The notes under the pieces are model-generated. The model did not search any database. It was not told where the DNA came from and saw nothing but the letters and a program-made list of their open reading frames with translations. 64,000 nucleotides of DNA from Pollenia angustigena (Eukaryota; Arthropoda; Insecta; Diptera; Polleniidae), in NCBI GenBank assembly GCA_930367215.1, contig OV884059.1, positions 225,431,803 through 225,495,802 on the forward strand. Reading direction: 5' to 3'. Below are positions 44,577 through 55,289 of the stretch, in pieces (within the stretch, counting starts at the first letter, position 1; each line of letters starts with the position of its first letter). A program made the translations under genes and the position numbers.

Positions 44577-44915
44577 GGGGGATTTCATGTCAAGTGATCC
44601 GGATAAAAAAAAAAAAATTTTAAATTTAACAAAAAAATTAAAAAAAAACAATTTTTTTTTCAAAAGATTGATCCAATAGCTTTCGAAGCTACTTGGGACA
44701 AATTTTGCAAACACCAATAGGTAATAAGTTACATGGATGAGAACGAACACCTGTAGGGCCAAAATGTCAAACTTTGACCCCCTCTAACTCAGAACTAACT
44801 TTTTGACCGATCTTGTTCTCTAAACTACTATCCAATTGGACTAACCTTGGTGCAAATTTCATCCAAAATGGAAAACATCGATTTAGAAATTTGGTCACTT
44901 GACATGCAATCCCCC
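44577..44915. mobile_element. MITE with GGGGGATT.CATGTCAAGTGA ends
   Basis: GGGGGATTTCATGTCAAGTG at left is mirrored by CACTTGACATGCAATCCCCC at right, with ACAT on both sides (44573-44576, 44916-44919). The 339-bp body is non-coding; the open frame at 44571-44762 (minus) is incidental. Confidence 0.75.
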
Positions 44916-44939
44916 ACATATATTTTACCTATGGTTTGA

Positions 44940-45432
44940 GTCTTTAATAACTTAGGTGGCATTTTGTAGGTTAAGCATCAGTCATTATACCCTTAACAAC
45001 AGGTGGAAAGTGTATATATAAGTTTGTCATTCTGTTTGTAATTTTTGCAATATTGATCTTAGACCTTATGATTTAATGATGTCCGCCTGTCCGTGTGGAT
45101 GTTGAAATGCGGTTTTCAAAGTCTTAAGAAGTGATGGGGATTGGTTATCATATATTTATGTCGTTTATACTCTTTTAAAGTTTTCTATTAAAATTCAGCC
45201 AGATCGGTTCATAAATGACTGAGATATAAGCAGAAAACCACGAGGGCTTCTCATTTGGCATAAAATGTCATAAAAATCACCTGTTTTTTTTTTTTTTTGA
45301 ACGTGAGAGTTTTTTTACCTTTCGGTTCAAATTTTACTTCTTAAATTTTTTATTTTTTTCATTACGATTTCTGCTTTTTTAAACATATGGTGAAGGGCAC
45401 AGCCGAATATAGCACTCTTACTTGTTTATTTT
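44940..45432. repeat. fly dispersed repeat family D
   Basis: Text typical of the family includes TTTGTCATTCTGTTTGTAAT, GTCCGCCTGTCCGTGTGGAT, CAGCCAGATCGGTTCATAAA and AAGCAGAAAACCACGAGGGC. It ends GGTGAAGGGCACAGCCGAAT then AGCACTCTTACTTGTTT. The final GGCACAGCC dyad followed by CTTACTTGTT parallels family C read in the same direction. Fragments also occur at about 31330, 52220, 62630 and 63740. Confidence 0.65.
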
Positions 45433-45476
45433 AACTTTTCTTGCAGATTGTGTTTGTTTCAATACGCCATATAATA

Positions 45477-46339
45477 ATGGGTGATTTTTTAAGAGCTATA
45501 GGAAAGTTAAAAAAAAACACAATAAATTCAGAAAAATGCATGAAATCTTTATTTGAATTGATAGTAAGGTTCATATAATTTGACTGCGCCTCAAATGGTC
45601 CATCCGCTTAGTCCAATTTTGGCATACTCTTTCCAAAATTTCGGCCGGTATCTCATGAATAAATACTTCAATGTTGTCTTCCAATGCGTCAATTGAAGCG
45701 GGCATGTGTGTATAGACATGAGCTTTAACATGGGGGCTATGTTAAAAATAGACTAAAGGCGTTAAATCGCACGATCTAAGCGGCCTATTAACCGGTCCCT
45801 AACGTGAAATTAAATGTTCACCGAACTCGCCTCTCAATAAGTCCATTGTTAAGCGTGCTGTGTTGCATGTGGCACCGTTTTGTTGAAACCACATGTCATG
45901 CAAGTCAAGGTCTCGCATTTTGGGCAAAAAAAAGTTGGATATCATCTCACGGTAGCGCTCACCATTCACAGTTACGTTACGGTTCGCATCATCTTTGAAG
46001 AAGTACGGTCCAATGATGCCACCAGCCCATAAGCCCCACCAAACTGTGACTTTTTCTGGATGCATTGGTAGCTCTTGCAATGCTTCTGGCTGATCTTCAC
46101 TCCAAAATCGACAATTCTGCTTATTAACGTACCGATTGAGCCAAAAATGAGCTTCGTCGCTGAACACAAGAAGCGCGCGATGAACTTTCTTAACAGAGCA
46201 CGCATTTTGATAATAAAATTCAATAATTTGCAAACGTTTTTCGTTTGTAAGACGATTCATGGCTAAACGTGCTAAATAAACGTGCGACAGCTGTTTAAAC
46301 CAGTGTTGCCAAAAAGATAAAAGCTAAAAAATCACCCGA
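45477..46339 (-). mobile_element. mariner-type element, copy 1
   Basis: The ends TCGGGTGATTTTTTAGCT (right, read inward) and ATGGGTGATTTTTTAAGAGC (left) are inverted repeats, with TA on both sides (45475-45476, 46340-46341). The 863-bp element contains one decayed transposase gene and matches the copies at 50885 and 62793. Confidence 0.85.
45600..46260 (-). pseudogene. internally deleted mariner-type transposase, copy 1
   Basis: It starts at 46260 with MNRLTNEKRLQIIEFYYQNA and reads HTH-type residues up to VHRALL. It then jumps directly to VFSDEAHFWLNRYVNKQNCR, which holds the first catalytic aspartate. The second DDE block reads WFQQNGATCNTA, with N where copy 3 has D. After ISR there is a stop, but SCDLTPL with the third aspartate and VKAHVYTHMPASIDALEDN continue in frame, with more stops. 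Full-length relatives are about 340 residues; this would encode about 220. It cannot be catalytically active. Confidence 0.85.
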
Positions 46340-46341
46340 TA

Positions 46342-47614
46342 TGTAAACATTTTGTAAATGCAATTGGAGTTTTTCTACTATCGATACCGTATATCGCCCT
46401 TTAAAGTGGCATTGCTTTTAGGAATGCGTTAAATATTCACCTTTTACAGATCTTTGCCCAATATATACTAAAATATGGTAGCTTTGCTTTGTGATCCACT
46501 CCTTAAACGCATCTCAATAAAACCTCAAAAAAGTTTTTAACTTTAAAAACTCTAACAATACACTCTCACTAAATCACTTATCCAAAAATTAAATTTAAAT
46601 AAATCAATAAACATTCAGTTTACACATTTAACTTATCCTTTTAACAAAATGCATTTGCAATTTTCTATCTTTCTAGTTCATTGACTTCATCTACCAAAAA
46701 AAAAAAAAAAAAATTAAGTGAAAATTTACCAAATTTACGAGAATTTTCAACATTGCATTAGACAAATACAAAAAACTAACAATACTTCAACAGAGGGACA
46801 GACAGGCAAACATGCATCTACGAGTAAACAAATCCCTTTACAAATCATGTGGCAAATAACAACTCCTACGATTTATGTTGCTTCTTCTTCTTTTTTTTTG
46901 CCATATTTTAAAGTTAAAAGAGGATGTTTTATATAGAAAATATACAAAATAAAAATTTATATGAATGAATTTCAAGCTAAAGAACAGCAAAAGCAAGTTT
47001 CTTACGAAAGATGAGAAAAATTGTTGTGAACTACATGAAAATATTTGAGAAAAGCAGAAAGAACGAAATGAATTAAATGAATAAATTCTATATGCAGATG
47101 CAAATGCAGATGATGTTGCTTCATAAGTAGTTTAACTATTATATATTTTCTGGAAATGTTTCATGTGTTTGTTTGTGTATTTTAACACACAATACTGAAG
47201 TTTTTGTTTTAGTATCTATCAAATTTTTTTAAGTTCCCTGGCTTTTATAAAAGATTCCTATGTTTTTTTTTTTATTTGGTATTTACATGAGTAGTAGGGA
47301 AATGGGGAGGGAGAGTGTATTTTTATGTTGATAATATAATTTTTAGTATTTTTTGAAAGTTGTTTCTGTAAAAATTTTCACTTTATTTTCCTAAGAAATA
47401 TACTTAATGGATTTTTTCATTTTGCAAAACAAAATATATAATGTTGAAAGGTTTCTACTTGCCGCTACTCATCGCATGGTTATTTTTTATTTTAAAAATT
47501 AATTAAATATATTAAAAATGTAGTGAAAACAAAATATGTTTTTGAACAGATGTAAAATTTTTAGAGAATAGTATGTATGCTTAAATATACCGGTAAAAGA
47601 AGCATTTAGGTACC
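46342..47614. other. no gene recognised
   Basis: Non-coding. One TATCGATA-like site occurs near 46379, and a long A run at about 46697-46713. The open frame 46718-46936 has no recognisable motif. Confidence 0.4.
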
Positions 47615-47695
47615 TAGAACTAAACTAGAGCCAGAAATGAACCAGAGCTGCACTAGAACCGAACAACAACTGAGCTAGAATTTATAATAGAAATT
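47615..47695. repeat. 12-bp minisatellite, left part
   Basis: GAACTAAACTAGAGCCAGAA-type text, repeating about every 12 bp. The same repeat continues at 49010-49095, so the foldback between them seems to have entered it. Confidence 0.55.
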
Positions 47696-48985
47696 TTGCA
47701 TCAGTAAAAGCATTAATCAAAAATTCAATCAGTTTTAAATACAAATTTAATGTTTTAAATTAGACGTTTAATGAACTGAATTAAACGTTTAATCAAGTGA
47801 ACTAAACGTTTAATTAATGGAATAAAACGTTTGATGAAGTGAATTAAACGTTTAATCAAGTGAATTAAACGTTTAATTGATATTATTAATTTGTTAACTG
47901 GTGCTATTTAATATTGTCAATTTAACGTTTAATACACTTGATTAAAAGTTAAATTCACTTGTTAAAATGATTAATTCACTTGATTAAATGCTTAATTCAC
48001 TTGATTAAATTTTTAATTGAAACTGCTTTTTTTTTGATTAATACTTTTTTTTAATACACTTGATTAAAAGTTTAATTCACTTGATTAAATGTTAAATTCA
48101 CTTGATTACATTTTTAATAAAAACTGATTTTATTTTTGATTAATACTTTTTTTAATAGACTTGATTAAAAGTTTGATTCACTTGATTAAATGTTAAATTC
48201 ACTTGATTACATTTTCAATTAAAACTGATTTTATTTTTGATTAATACTTTTTTTAATAGACTTGATTAAAAGTTTAATTAACTTGATTAAATTTTTAATT
48301 AAAACTGCTTTTTTTTGATTAATAATTTTTTTAATACACTTGATTAAAAGTTTAATTCACTTGATTTAATGTTAAATTCACTTGATTACATTTTTAATTA
48401 AAACTTATTTTATTTTTGATTAATACTTTTTTTAATAGACTTGATTAAAAGTTTAATTCACTTGAATAAATGTTAAATTCACTTGATTACATTTTTAATT
48501 AAAACTGATTTTATTTTTGATTAATCCCTTTTGTAATAGACTTGATTAAAAGTTTAATACACTTGATTAAATTTTTAATTCACTTGATTAAAAGTTTAAT
48601 ACACTTGATTAAATGTTTAATTCACTTGGTTAAATTTTTAATTGAAACTCTTTTTTGTTTTTGATTAATAATTTTTTTAATACACTTGATTAAAAGTTCA
48701 ATTCACTTGATTAAATGTTTAATTCACTGGATTACATTTTTAATTAAGACTGATTTTATTTTTGAATAATACTTTTTTAATACAATTGATTTAAAGTTTA
48801 ATTCACTTGATTTAATGTTTAATTCACTTGATTACATTTTTAATTAAAACTGATTTCATTTTTGATTAATACTTTTTTAAATACACTTGATTAAAAGTTT
48901 AATTCACATGATTAAATGTTTAATTCACTTGATTAAATTTTTAATTAAAACTGATTTTATTTTTGATTAATACTTTTACTGGTGC
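47696..48985. mobile_element. foldback element built of satellite-like repeats
   Basis: The left end TTGCATCAGTAAAAGCATTA is mirrored at the right (TAATACTTTTACTGGTGCAA), each followed by ATCAAAAAT..ATCAGTTTTAA. The left arm is a short array of GTGAATTAAACGTTTAATCA. The right arm is a long array of about 115-bp units (CACTTGATTAAAAGTTTAAT, TTCACTTGATTAAATG.TAAA, ATTAAAACTGATTTTATTTT), and the polarity flips near 47890. No ORF. The design resembles Drosophila FoldBack: arms made of tandem short repeats. Confidence 0.75.
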
Positions 48986-49007
48986 AATATTTTTTTATGT
49001 GTAGAAC

Positions 49008-49095
49008 TGAACTACAACTGAATTAGAGCTGAACTAGAACTGAAATAGAGCTGAACTAAAACTGAACTAGAAAAACCTAAAACTGAAGTGAAACT
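49008..49095. repeat. 12-bp minisatellite, right part
   Basis: GAACTGAACTACAACTGAAT then AGAGCTGAACTAGAACTGAA: a degenerate 12-bp period matching 47615-47695. Confidence 0.6.
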
Positions 49096-50535
49096 GAAAT
49101 AATTGAATCAAAAATAAATCCAAACAAATGTTCTTAACTGCATTCGTTTTATTCTTAAACTAAGACAAATTCAAAGTCATATTGAGATTATAAGTTTTAT
49201 TATTATTTTTCAAATTGTTTTAACAAATTTTTTCTTTCTTTTGTCATTAATCATTTAAATATTGAAAGCACAAAATTAACAAATTATTGCAATTATTCCA
49301 AACACTTCAATTACAAGACTGTCAGACAAACTTAAACACTGAAATTGAATGAAAACAAAGACAGAGGTAGAGAAAAATAAATTCAATAAAATTGACAATC
49401 AACTTTGAGGCACTTAATAAAAACTCAATATATCAACCTGCAGCAAATGAATTAAAGTAAAGAAATAAAACAAAAAACCAAATCTACAAAATAATCCCAT
49501 AAGTTCTAAGCAAAAAAAAAAATTATAAAGAACACACACACAAATTTACGTGGATTTAGAAAGACAAAAATTTTTTTTAGCTTCACTTTTGAAAAATAAA
49601 ATGACAGAATGACAAGACAGACATTTGCATGAAATGTTCGTTGGCTTGAAAGTAACAGAGTAACTCTTATCTTATTTTTTTATAGCAACAAAGTAAATTG
49701 ACTGAGTTTTTGTTGGAGTTTTTATTTTTGGTTATTTTGATGCCAGCAGGGTTTTGATGGCACAAAATCTGCACTAAAAAACAAATGCATGCAAATCATG
49801 TCTCATCTGCAATAAGGATTTAGATCTCTACAAATGTGCTACATTCATACTCTCTTACACACACACATTATCACAAGCATTTAGTTTCATATTTCTTTTT
49901 ATCCTTAAATTTCTTGCTATGATTGATGGTTTGGACAAATGAATAAGTGAATGAATGAATGAATGAGCATGTTAATGGATGAATGAGTGCGTTTGAATGT
50001 AAGCTAAACAAAGAATTGATACAAATGATGTAAAATAGAATTTTTGTTACGTTTTATAGTTTAAACAATAGAATGATAATGATTAAGACTATTTGCTGAT
50101 ATAAAAGAGCTGCTAATAATTTTTTTGTTTGGAATTTACACAGTTTTATTAGATTGTGAAGATACGATTGATTTTGAGTTCGTAGTTTGTAAAAGGTTAA
50201 TGAACTGCTGAAAATTAGCTCCAACTCTAAAGGCAACGAGATGAACTGAATTCAAAAGATTTATTCAAAAGCTTTTGAATTGTGTTAATTAAATTTTATT
50301 TCTAGAAATGATAGTCCCTGTAATAGTTTGTTCTCGTAGCTGAAATAAAAAGATTGTGTTATCACAACGAACCTGCCCACACAAAGGAATTATTTTGAAA
50401 ACATTTGGTATACGTCTCTACAAATGGAATGTTTTACCTTTTTATCGTTATCTTAAACGCAAAATGCCCTTACTAACCAAAAATTAAAACTCTATTTTTT
50501 TATTGATTCTGATTAACCGCATCAACGCAAATATA
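49096..50535. other. no gene recognised
   Basis: A+T-rich non-coding sequence, with an (AATG)n run at about 49944-49964 and CA-rich text at about 49856-49868. Confidence 0.4.
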
Positions 50536-50906
50536 TTATATATATTCGTTCCTTTTACTCCTGCAAGGAGCATAGGGCCGACGCAAATGTCCACAGCAAA
50601 TTTTGGAATCTTTATACCAAAGGTAGCGATGATAAAAACTAACCAACAGTTTGCATAATAAGCAACACTGTTAATTGTTAAATAAAAAACCACATATCGG
50701 GTGATTTTTTAGCTATATATAATATATATATATTCGTTCCTTTTACTCCTGCAAGGAGCATAGGGCCGACGCAAATGTCCACAGCAAATTTTGGAATCTT
50801 TATACCAAAGGTAGCGATGATAAAAACTAACCAACAGTTTGCATAATAAGCAACACTGTTAATTGTTAAATAAAAAACCACATATCGGGTGATTTTTTAG
50901 CTATTA
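50536..50906. repeat. 188-bp tandem duplication including a mariner end
   Basis: TATTCGTTCCTTTTACTCCT to AATAAAAAACCACATATCGG and GTGATTTTTTAGCTAT occurs twice with a 188-bp period and hardly any change. The first copy ends in the outermost 18 or so bases of the mariner, then runs into TATATATAATATATATA. The duplication therefore post-dates the mariner insertion. The matching minus-strand open frames in both copies are a consequence of the duplication. Confidence 0.85.
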
Positions 50907-51781
50907 TCTTTTTGGCAACACAGCTGACGCACGTTTCGTGTTTTGTTTCACTGTTAAACATCGTCAGTTTGGTCTATAATGTAACCATGAATCGTCTTAC
51001 AAACGAACGACGCTTGCAAATTATTGAATTTTATTATCAAAATGCGTGCTCTGTTAAGAAAGTTCATAGCGCGCTTCTTGTGTTCAGCGACGAAGCTCAT
51101 TTTTGGCTCAATGGGTACGTTAATAAGCAGAATTGTCGATTTTGGAGTGAAGATCAGCCAGAAGCATTGCAAGAGCTACCAAAGCATCCAGAAAAAGTCA
51201 CAGTTTGGTGCGGTTTATGGGCTGGTGGCATCATTGGACCGTACTTCTTCAAAGATGATGCGAATCGTAACGTAGCTGTGAATAGTGAGCGCTACCGTGA
51301 GATGATATCCAACTTTTTTTTGACTTGCATGACATGTGGTTTCAACAAGACGGTGCCACACAGTACGCTTACCAATGGACTTATTGAGAGGCGAGTTCGG
51401 TGAACATTTTATTTGACGTTCGGGACCGGTCAATTGGCCGCCTAGATCGTACGATTTAACGCATTTAGACTATTTTTTGTGGGGCTATGTTAAAGCTCAT
51501 GTCTATAAACACATGCCCGCTTCAATTGACGCATTGGAAGACAACATTGAAGCATTTATTTATGAGATACCGGCCGAAATGTTCGAAAGAGTATGCCAAA
51601 ATTGGACGAAGCGGATGGACCATTTGAGGTGCAGTCACGGTTAACATTTGCATGAATTAATCTTCAAACATTTAATTATATGGACCGTACTATCGATTCA
51701 AATAAAGACTTCATGAATTTTTCTGAATTTTATGTGTTTTTTTTTTAAAAACTTTCCTATAGCTCTTAAAAAATCACCCGA
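50885..51781 (+). mobile_element. mariner-type element, copy 2
   Basis: The ends TCGGGTGATTTTTTAGCTAT and, inward from the right, TCGGGTGATTTTTTAAGAGC are flanked by TA (50883-50884, 51782-51783). 897 bp, one decayed transposase gene. Confidence 0.88.
50987..51645 (+). pseudogene. internally deleted mariner-type transposase, copy 2
   Basis: MNRLTNERRLQIIEFYYQNA begins at 50987, and VHSALL is joined to VFSDEAHFWLNGYVNKQNCR just as in the other two copies. After ISNFF a short deletion (the PKM.DL segment is missing) shifts the frame through the second DDE block (nucleotides still spell a DMWFQQD-like segment). RSYDLTHLDYFLWGYVKAHV then LEDNIEAFIYEIPAEMFERV can be read further on, ending near 51645. 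The HTH is truncated and the frame broken. Non-functional. Confidence 0.85.
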
Positions 51782-51783
51782 TA

Positions 51784-52475
51784 TAATTTAAGTCCATTTA
51801 TTAATTTATAAATTTATCATTCAAGACAGTTTTTTACTTAACCTAAAAAAATGTTCAAAATTTTTAGATATGCCTTGTGCGTTTTCGGTAACGATATGTA
51901 TGTAAGTACGTGTGTTTGGAAAAACTTATTCTTACAATATTTATTTTCTTTATACTCTTTCTTTCTCCAATAATTTTTACGGAAAATACATATACTAAAT
52001 TTATTCCTACATTTATTATTATTTTTTTTTTTTTAATAAGACATTTGATATTTGTGCAGATTCTATTGGAAAATTCTGAAAAAGGTCTTTGACAAGATAA
52101 ATTTATTTGAATTTAAAATTCAAGAAATTAAGGTTTATTTATGTAATTAAATTAATTTTTAAATGAAACGACTTTAAGGTAAACTAATGTCTTAAAAAAA
52201 TTAGTTTCTTAGATGCTATTACAAACAGGGTGAAACACAAATCTATTTCTTATCCTTATGAGTAGCGGAGTTAATTTTACGGTGTCCGTCTGTCCGTGTG
52301 TATGTTAAAACCAATGTTATACTTATATTTAAATCATATATACTCTATAAATAGGCTATCATAAGCAGAAAACCACGACTGCCTCTAATCCTGCCCATAA
52401 AATATATCTTTAATTAACTTTCTTTATTCAACTTCATCTTAAATAAGCGGTTTAAATACAAATAGTTCTATTTTT
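51784..52475. other. non-coding, with a family D fragment
   Basis: From about 52220 to 52400 ACAGGGTGAAACACAAA, GGTGTCCGTCTGTCCGTGTG and AAGCAGAAAACCACGACTGC match family D. The rest shows no gene. Confidence 0.5.
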
Positions 52476-52517
52476 ATACCTACACAACAAAGTGGAGAGG
52501 GTATTATGGGTTTATGC
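52476..52517. repeat. left half of a family C copy split by the hAT nest
   Basis: TTTTTATACCTACACAACAA then AGTGGAGAGGGTATTATGGG reads into TTTATGC, where the hAT starts. It resumes beyond it at 60576 (GTTTATGCTGATATGTGTAA, then TAGTTCAAGAC). The rejoined text matches the reversed right end of the 11.3-kb copy. Confidence 0.75.
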
Positions 52518-52669
52518 TAGGGTTTCTAATTTCCCGGACTTTTTCTATTCCCGGGAAACGAGACAAAAACAATCTTATTCCCGGGAATCCCGGGATTCTT
52601 TGAATAAAACAATGATTTCATTAAATGAGTTCACGACAAAAGTTGTTACTTTTTTAAAAGAATATACAC

Positions 52670-55281
52670 TAGACTGGTCGCATCTTGCATGGGATTTTTT
52701 TTTTTTTTTAAATTAAATGTTTGCGCTGCTTTAAATATGAGGTTTGGTGTCAGAAATCAAGTCCTAATTTTTCAGCTCAATCCGACGGTGCCTAGTCGTG
52801 CCAAGTGGGGACCAAAGTTCCCCATTTTATAAAAAAAAACATCTTTTCTATCAGATCTTTATAGTAATACTAGTTGAAAAGCCGAAAATCAAAAATATGA
52901 CTACGCTACGATCTTCGGCAGAGAAAGTACTTCAAGTGTGCCAAATTTCAGCTTCCTATGTCATCAGATGGCTTCAGAAAGTTGCGGAAAGAATAGGACA
53001 TACATGCAAACATCCTGAAATTATATATTGTATAGATAGATTGAAGTATTTGCAGTTTAATATTTTAGTTGATACGAACGAAAGATTTTTAACTAATTTT
53101 AACTAATTCGGGGTCGCTGAATCCAGTGGTGCTAGCCGTTTTTTTAGGTTAGCTTTAGTTTTCGAGATATACCGTTATTTCGAAAATTAAGGATGTTGCA
53201 CAACATATGTTCGCGCAACTCAAAAACGCTTTAGCTTATTGAAAAACTAATAAAAACCGAAATTCGGCAATAAAATTTACTTTAAGAAAGTTAAAACTTT
53301 TTTCTTCATATTGGCTTTGGTTTTCGAGATATACCGTTATTTCGAAAATTAGGGAGGTTGCACAACATATATTTGCGTAACTCAAAAACGCTTTAGTTTA
53401 TTGAAAAACAAAAAAAAAACGAAATTCCGCAATAAAATTTACTTTAAGAAAGCTAAAACAATTTCATATATGCGCAGTCGTTTTAGAAACATAATTTTTC
53501 TTTCTGGAAAAAAAAATAATTTTTTTATTAAAATTTCGGAATTTTTGTTTTTAAAAATTCATAAAAAATTGAAAAATGGAGCTATGCTTCTAATTTTATA
53601 GAGTCATATAAAAAGCAATATTGCAAACAAAACAAGCTATAAATGATTAAAATCTGTTCACAACTTTTGTGTTTTATGTATTCAAGATGAGACAGATAAG
53701 CAGTACCTACTCCAAGTTGTTGAGCACTATCGTCATTTATATCCGTCCCACAACAAATCTTCTCTTTTAAATTTTTCAACTTAATAAAATCAATCAGATA
53801 AATTTACACTTTTTTTTGAAATTTCGAAATTTCGAAATTTTCATTAAAAAAATTATTGTAGAAGCATAGCATTTTCTGCATTTTCCAATTTTAAATGAAT
53901 ATGTATGAGAGCCCCCCTAAAAAGTAAAGGTAAAGGGCAAGTATGTCTAGAGAAAATGTTTAGGACAAAAAACTAATTGAGGTCGGTCATACATTCTATT
54001 CCCCTAGGTCTGACTCCTTGGCAGTTATGGAGCTTTTTCTTCAATATATTTCTAGTCTGTAGTTAAATTTTTGAATGGGAGCCCCTTAATGAATGGAGAT
54101 AGCAGGTAGGTATTTTAGAATTAAATGATGGAGATGAAACATAAAGTGGAGTTGGTCATACATTTGACCCTTCTTGAGGCATCCTAGGCACTACACGGGC
54201 CAAATATAAGAATTTCAATTATACAAATATGGCGGTTTAATAAAATTCTTAAATTAATTAAAATTTTTCGTCTTTTGTGAATACATAAAATCAAAAGTTG
54301 TGAACAGATTTTAATCATTTATAGCTTGTTTTGTTTGCAATATTGTTTTTTATATGACTCTATAAAATTAGAAACATAGCTCCATTTTTCAATTTTTTAT
54401 GAATTTTTAAAAACAAAAATTCCGAAATTTTAATAAAAAAATTATTTTTTTTTCGGAAAAAAAAATTATGTTTCTAAAACGACTGCGCAAATAAGAAAAA
54501 CGTTTTACCTTTCTTAAAGTTTTTTATTGCGGAATTTCGTTTTTTTTTTTAGTTTTTTTCAATAAGCTTAAGCGTTTTTGAGTTACGCGAACATATGTTG
54601 TGCAACCTCCTTAATTTTCGAAATAACGGTATATCTCGAAAACCAAAGCCAATATGAAGAAAAAAGTTTTAACTTTCTTAAAGTAAATTTTATTGCCGAA
54701 TTTCGGTTTTTATTAGTTTTTCAATAAGCTAAAGCGTTTTTGAGTTGCGCGAACATATGTTGTGCAACATCCTTAATTTTCGAAATAACGGTATATCTCG
54801 AAAACTAAAGCTAACCTAAAAAAACGGCTAGCACCACTGGATTCAGCGACCCCGAATTAGTTAAAATTAGTTAAAAATCTTTCGTTCGTATCATACTAAA
54901 ATATTAAACTGCAAATACTTTAATCTATCTATACAATATATAATTTCTTAGTATGTCAGGATGTTTGCATGTATGTCCTATTCTTTCCGCAACTTTCTGA
55001 AGCCATCTGATGAAATAGGAAGCTGAAATTTGGCACACTTGAAGTACTTTCTCTGCCGAAGATCGTATCGTAGTCATATATCTTTTCAAATAGTATTACT
55101 ATAAAGATCTGATAGAAAAGATGTTTTTTTTTTATAAAATGGGGAACTTTAGGCCCCACTTGGCACGACTAGGCACCGTCGGATTAAGCTGAAAAATTAG
55201 GACTTGATTTCTTACACCAAACCACATATTTTACGCAGCGCAAACATGTAAATTTAAAAAAAAAAAATTGCGACCAGTCTA
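52670..55281. mobile_element. foldback element family F, copy 2
   Basis: The ends TAGACTGGTCGCA are flanked by the perfect 8-bp duplication ATATACAC (52662-52669, 55282-55289). Arms of about 1.0 kb (52670-53686 and about 54273-55281) are inverted copies, with 162-bp internal units. The unpaired centre (about 53690-54270) contains GGGAGCCCC and the GGCATCCTAGGCACTACACG block that is also at the centre of copy 1. Open frames at 52798-53106 and 53401-53601 vary between arms and are not genes. Confidence 0.9.
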
Positions 55282-55289
55282 ATATACAC

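Noticed and set aside
47720..48980. CRISPR-like array of about 115-bp units
   Set aside because: Eukaryotic A+T-rich satellite arms of a foldback; no direct repeat of 25-40 bp with unique spacers.
50484..50881. Two near-identical minus-strand open frames starting MVFYLTINSVAYYANCW
   Set aside because: They match only because of the 188-bp tandem duplication; no start context, domain or third copy.
52798..53106. Open frames in the arms of family F resembling those at 40302-40523 and 54956-55159
   Set aside because: They are the same arm sequence in different copies, interrupted differently each time.
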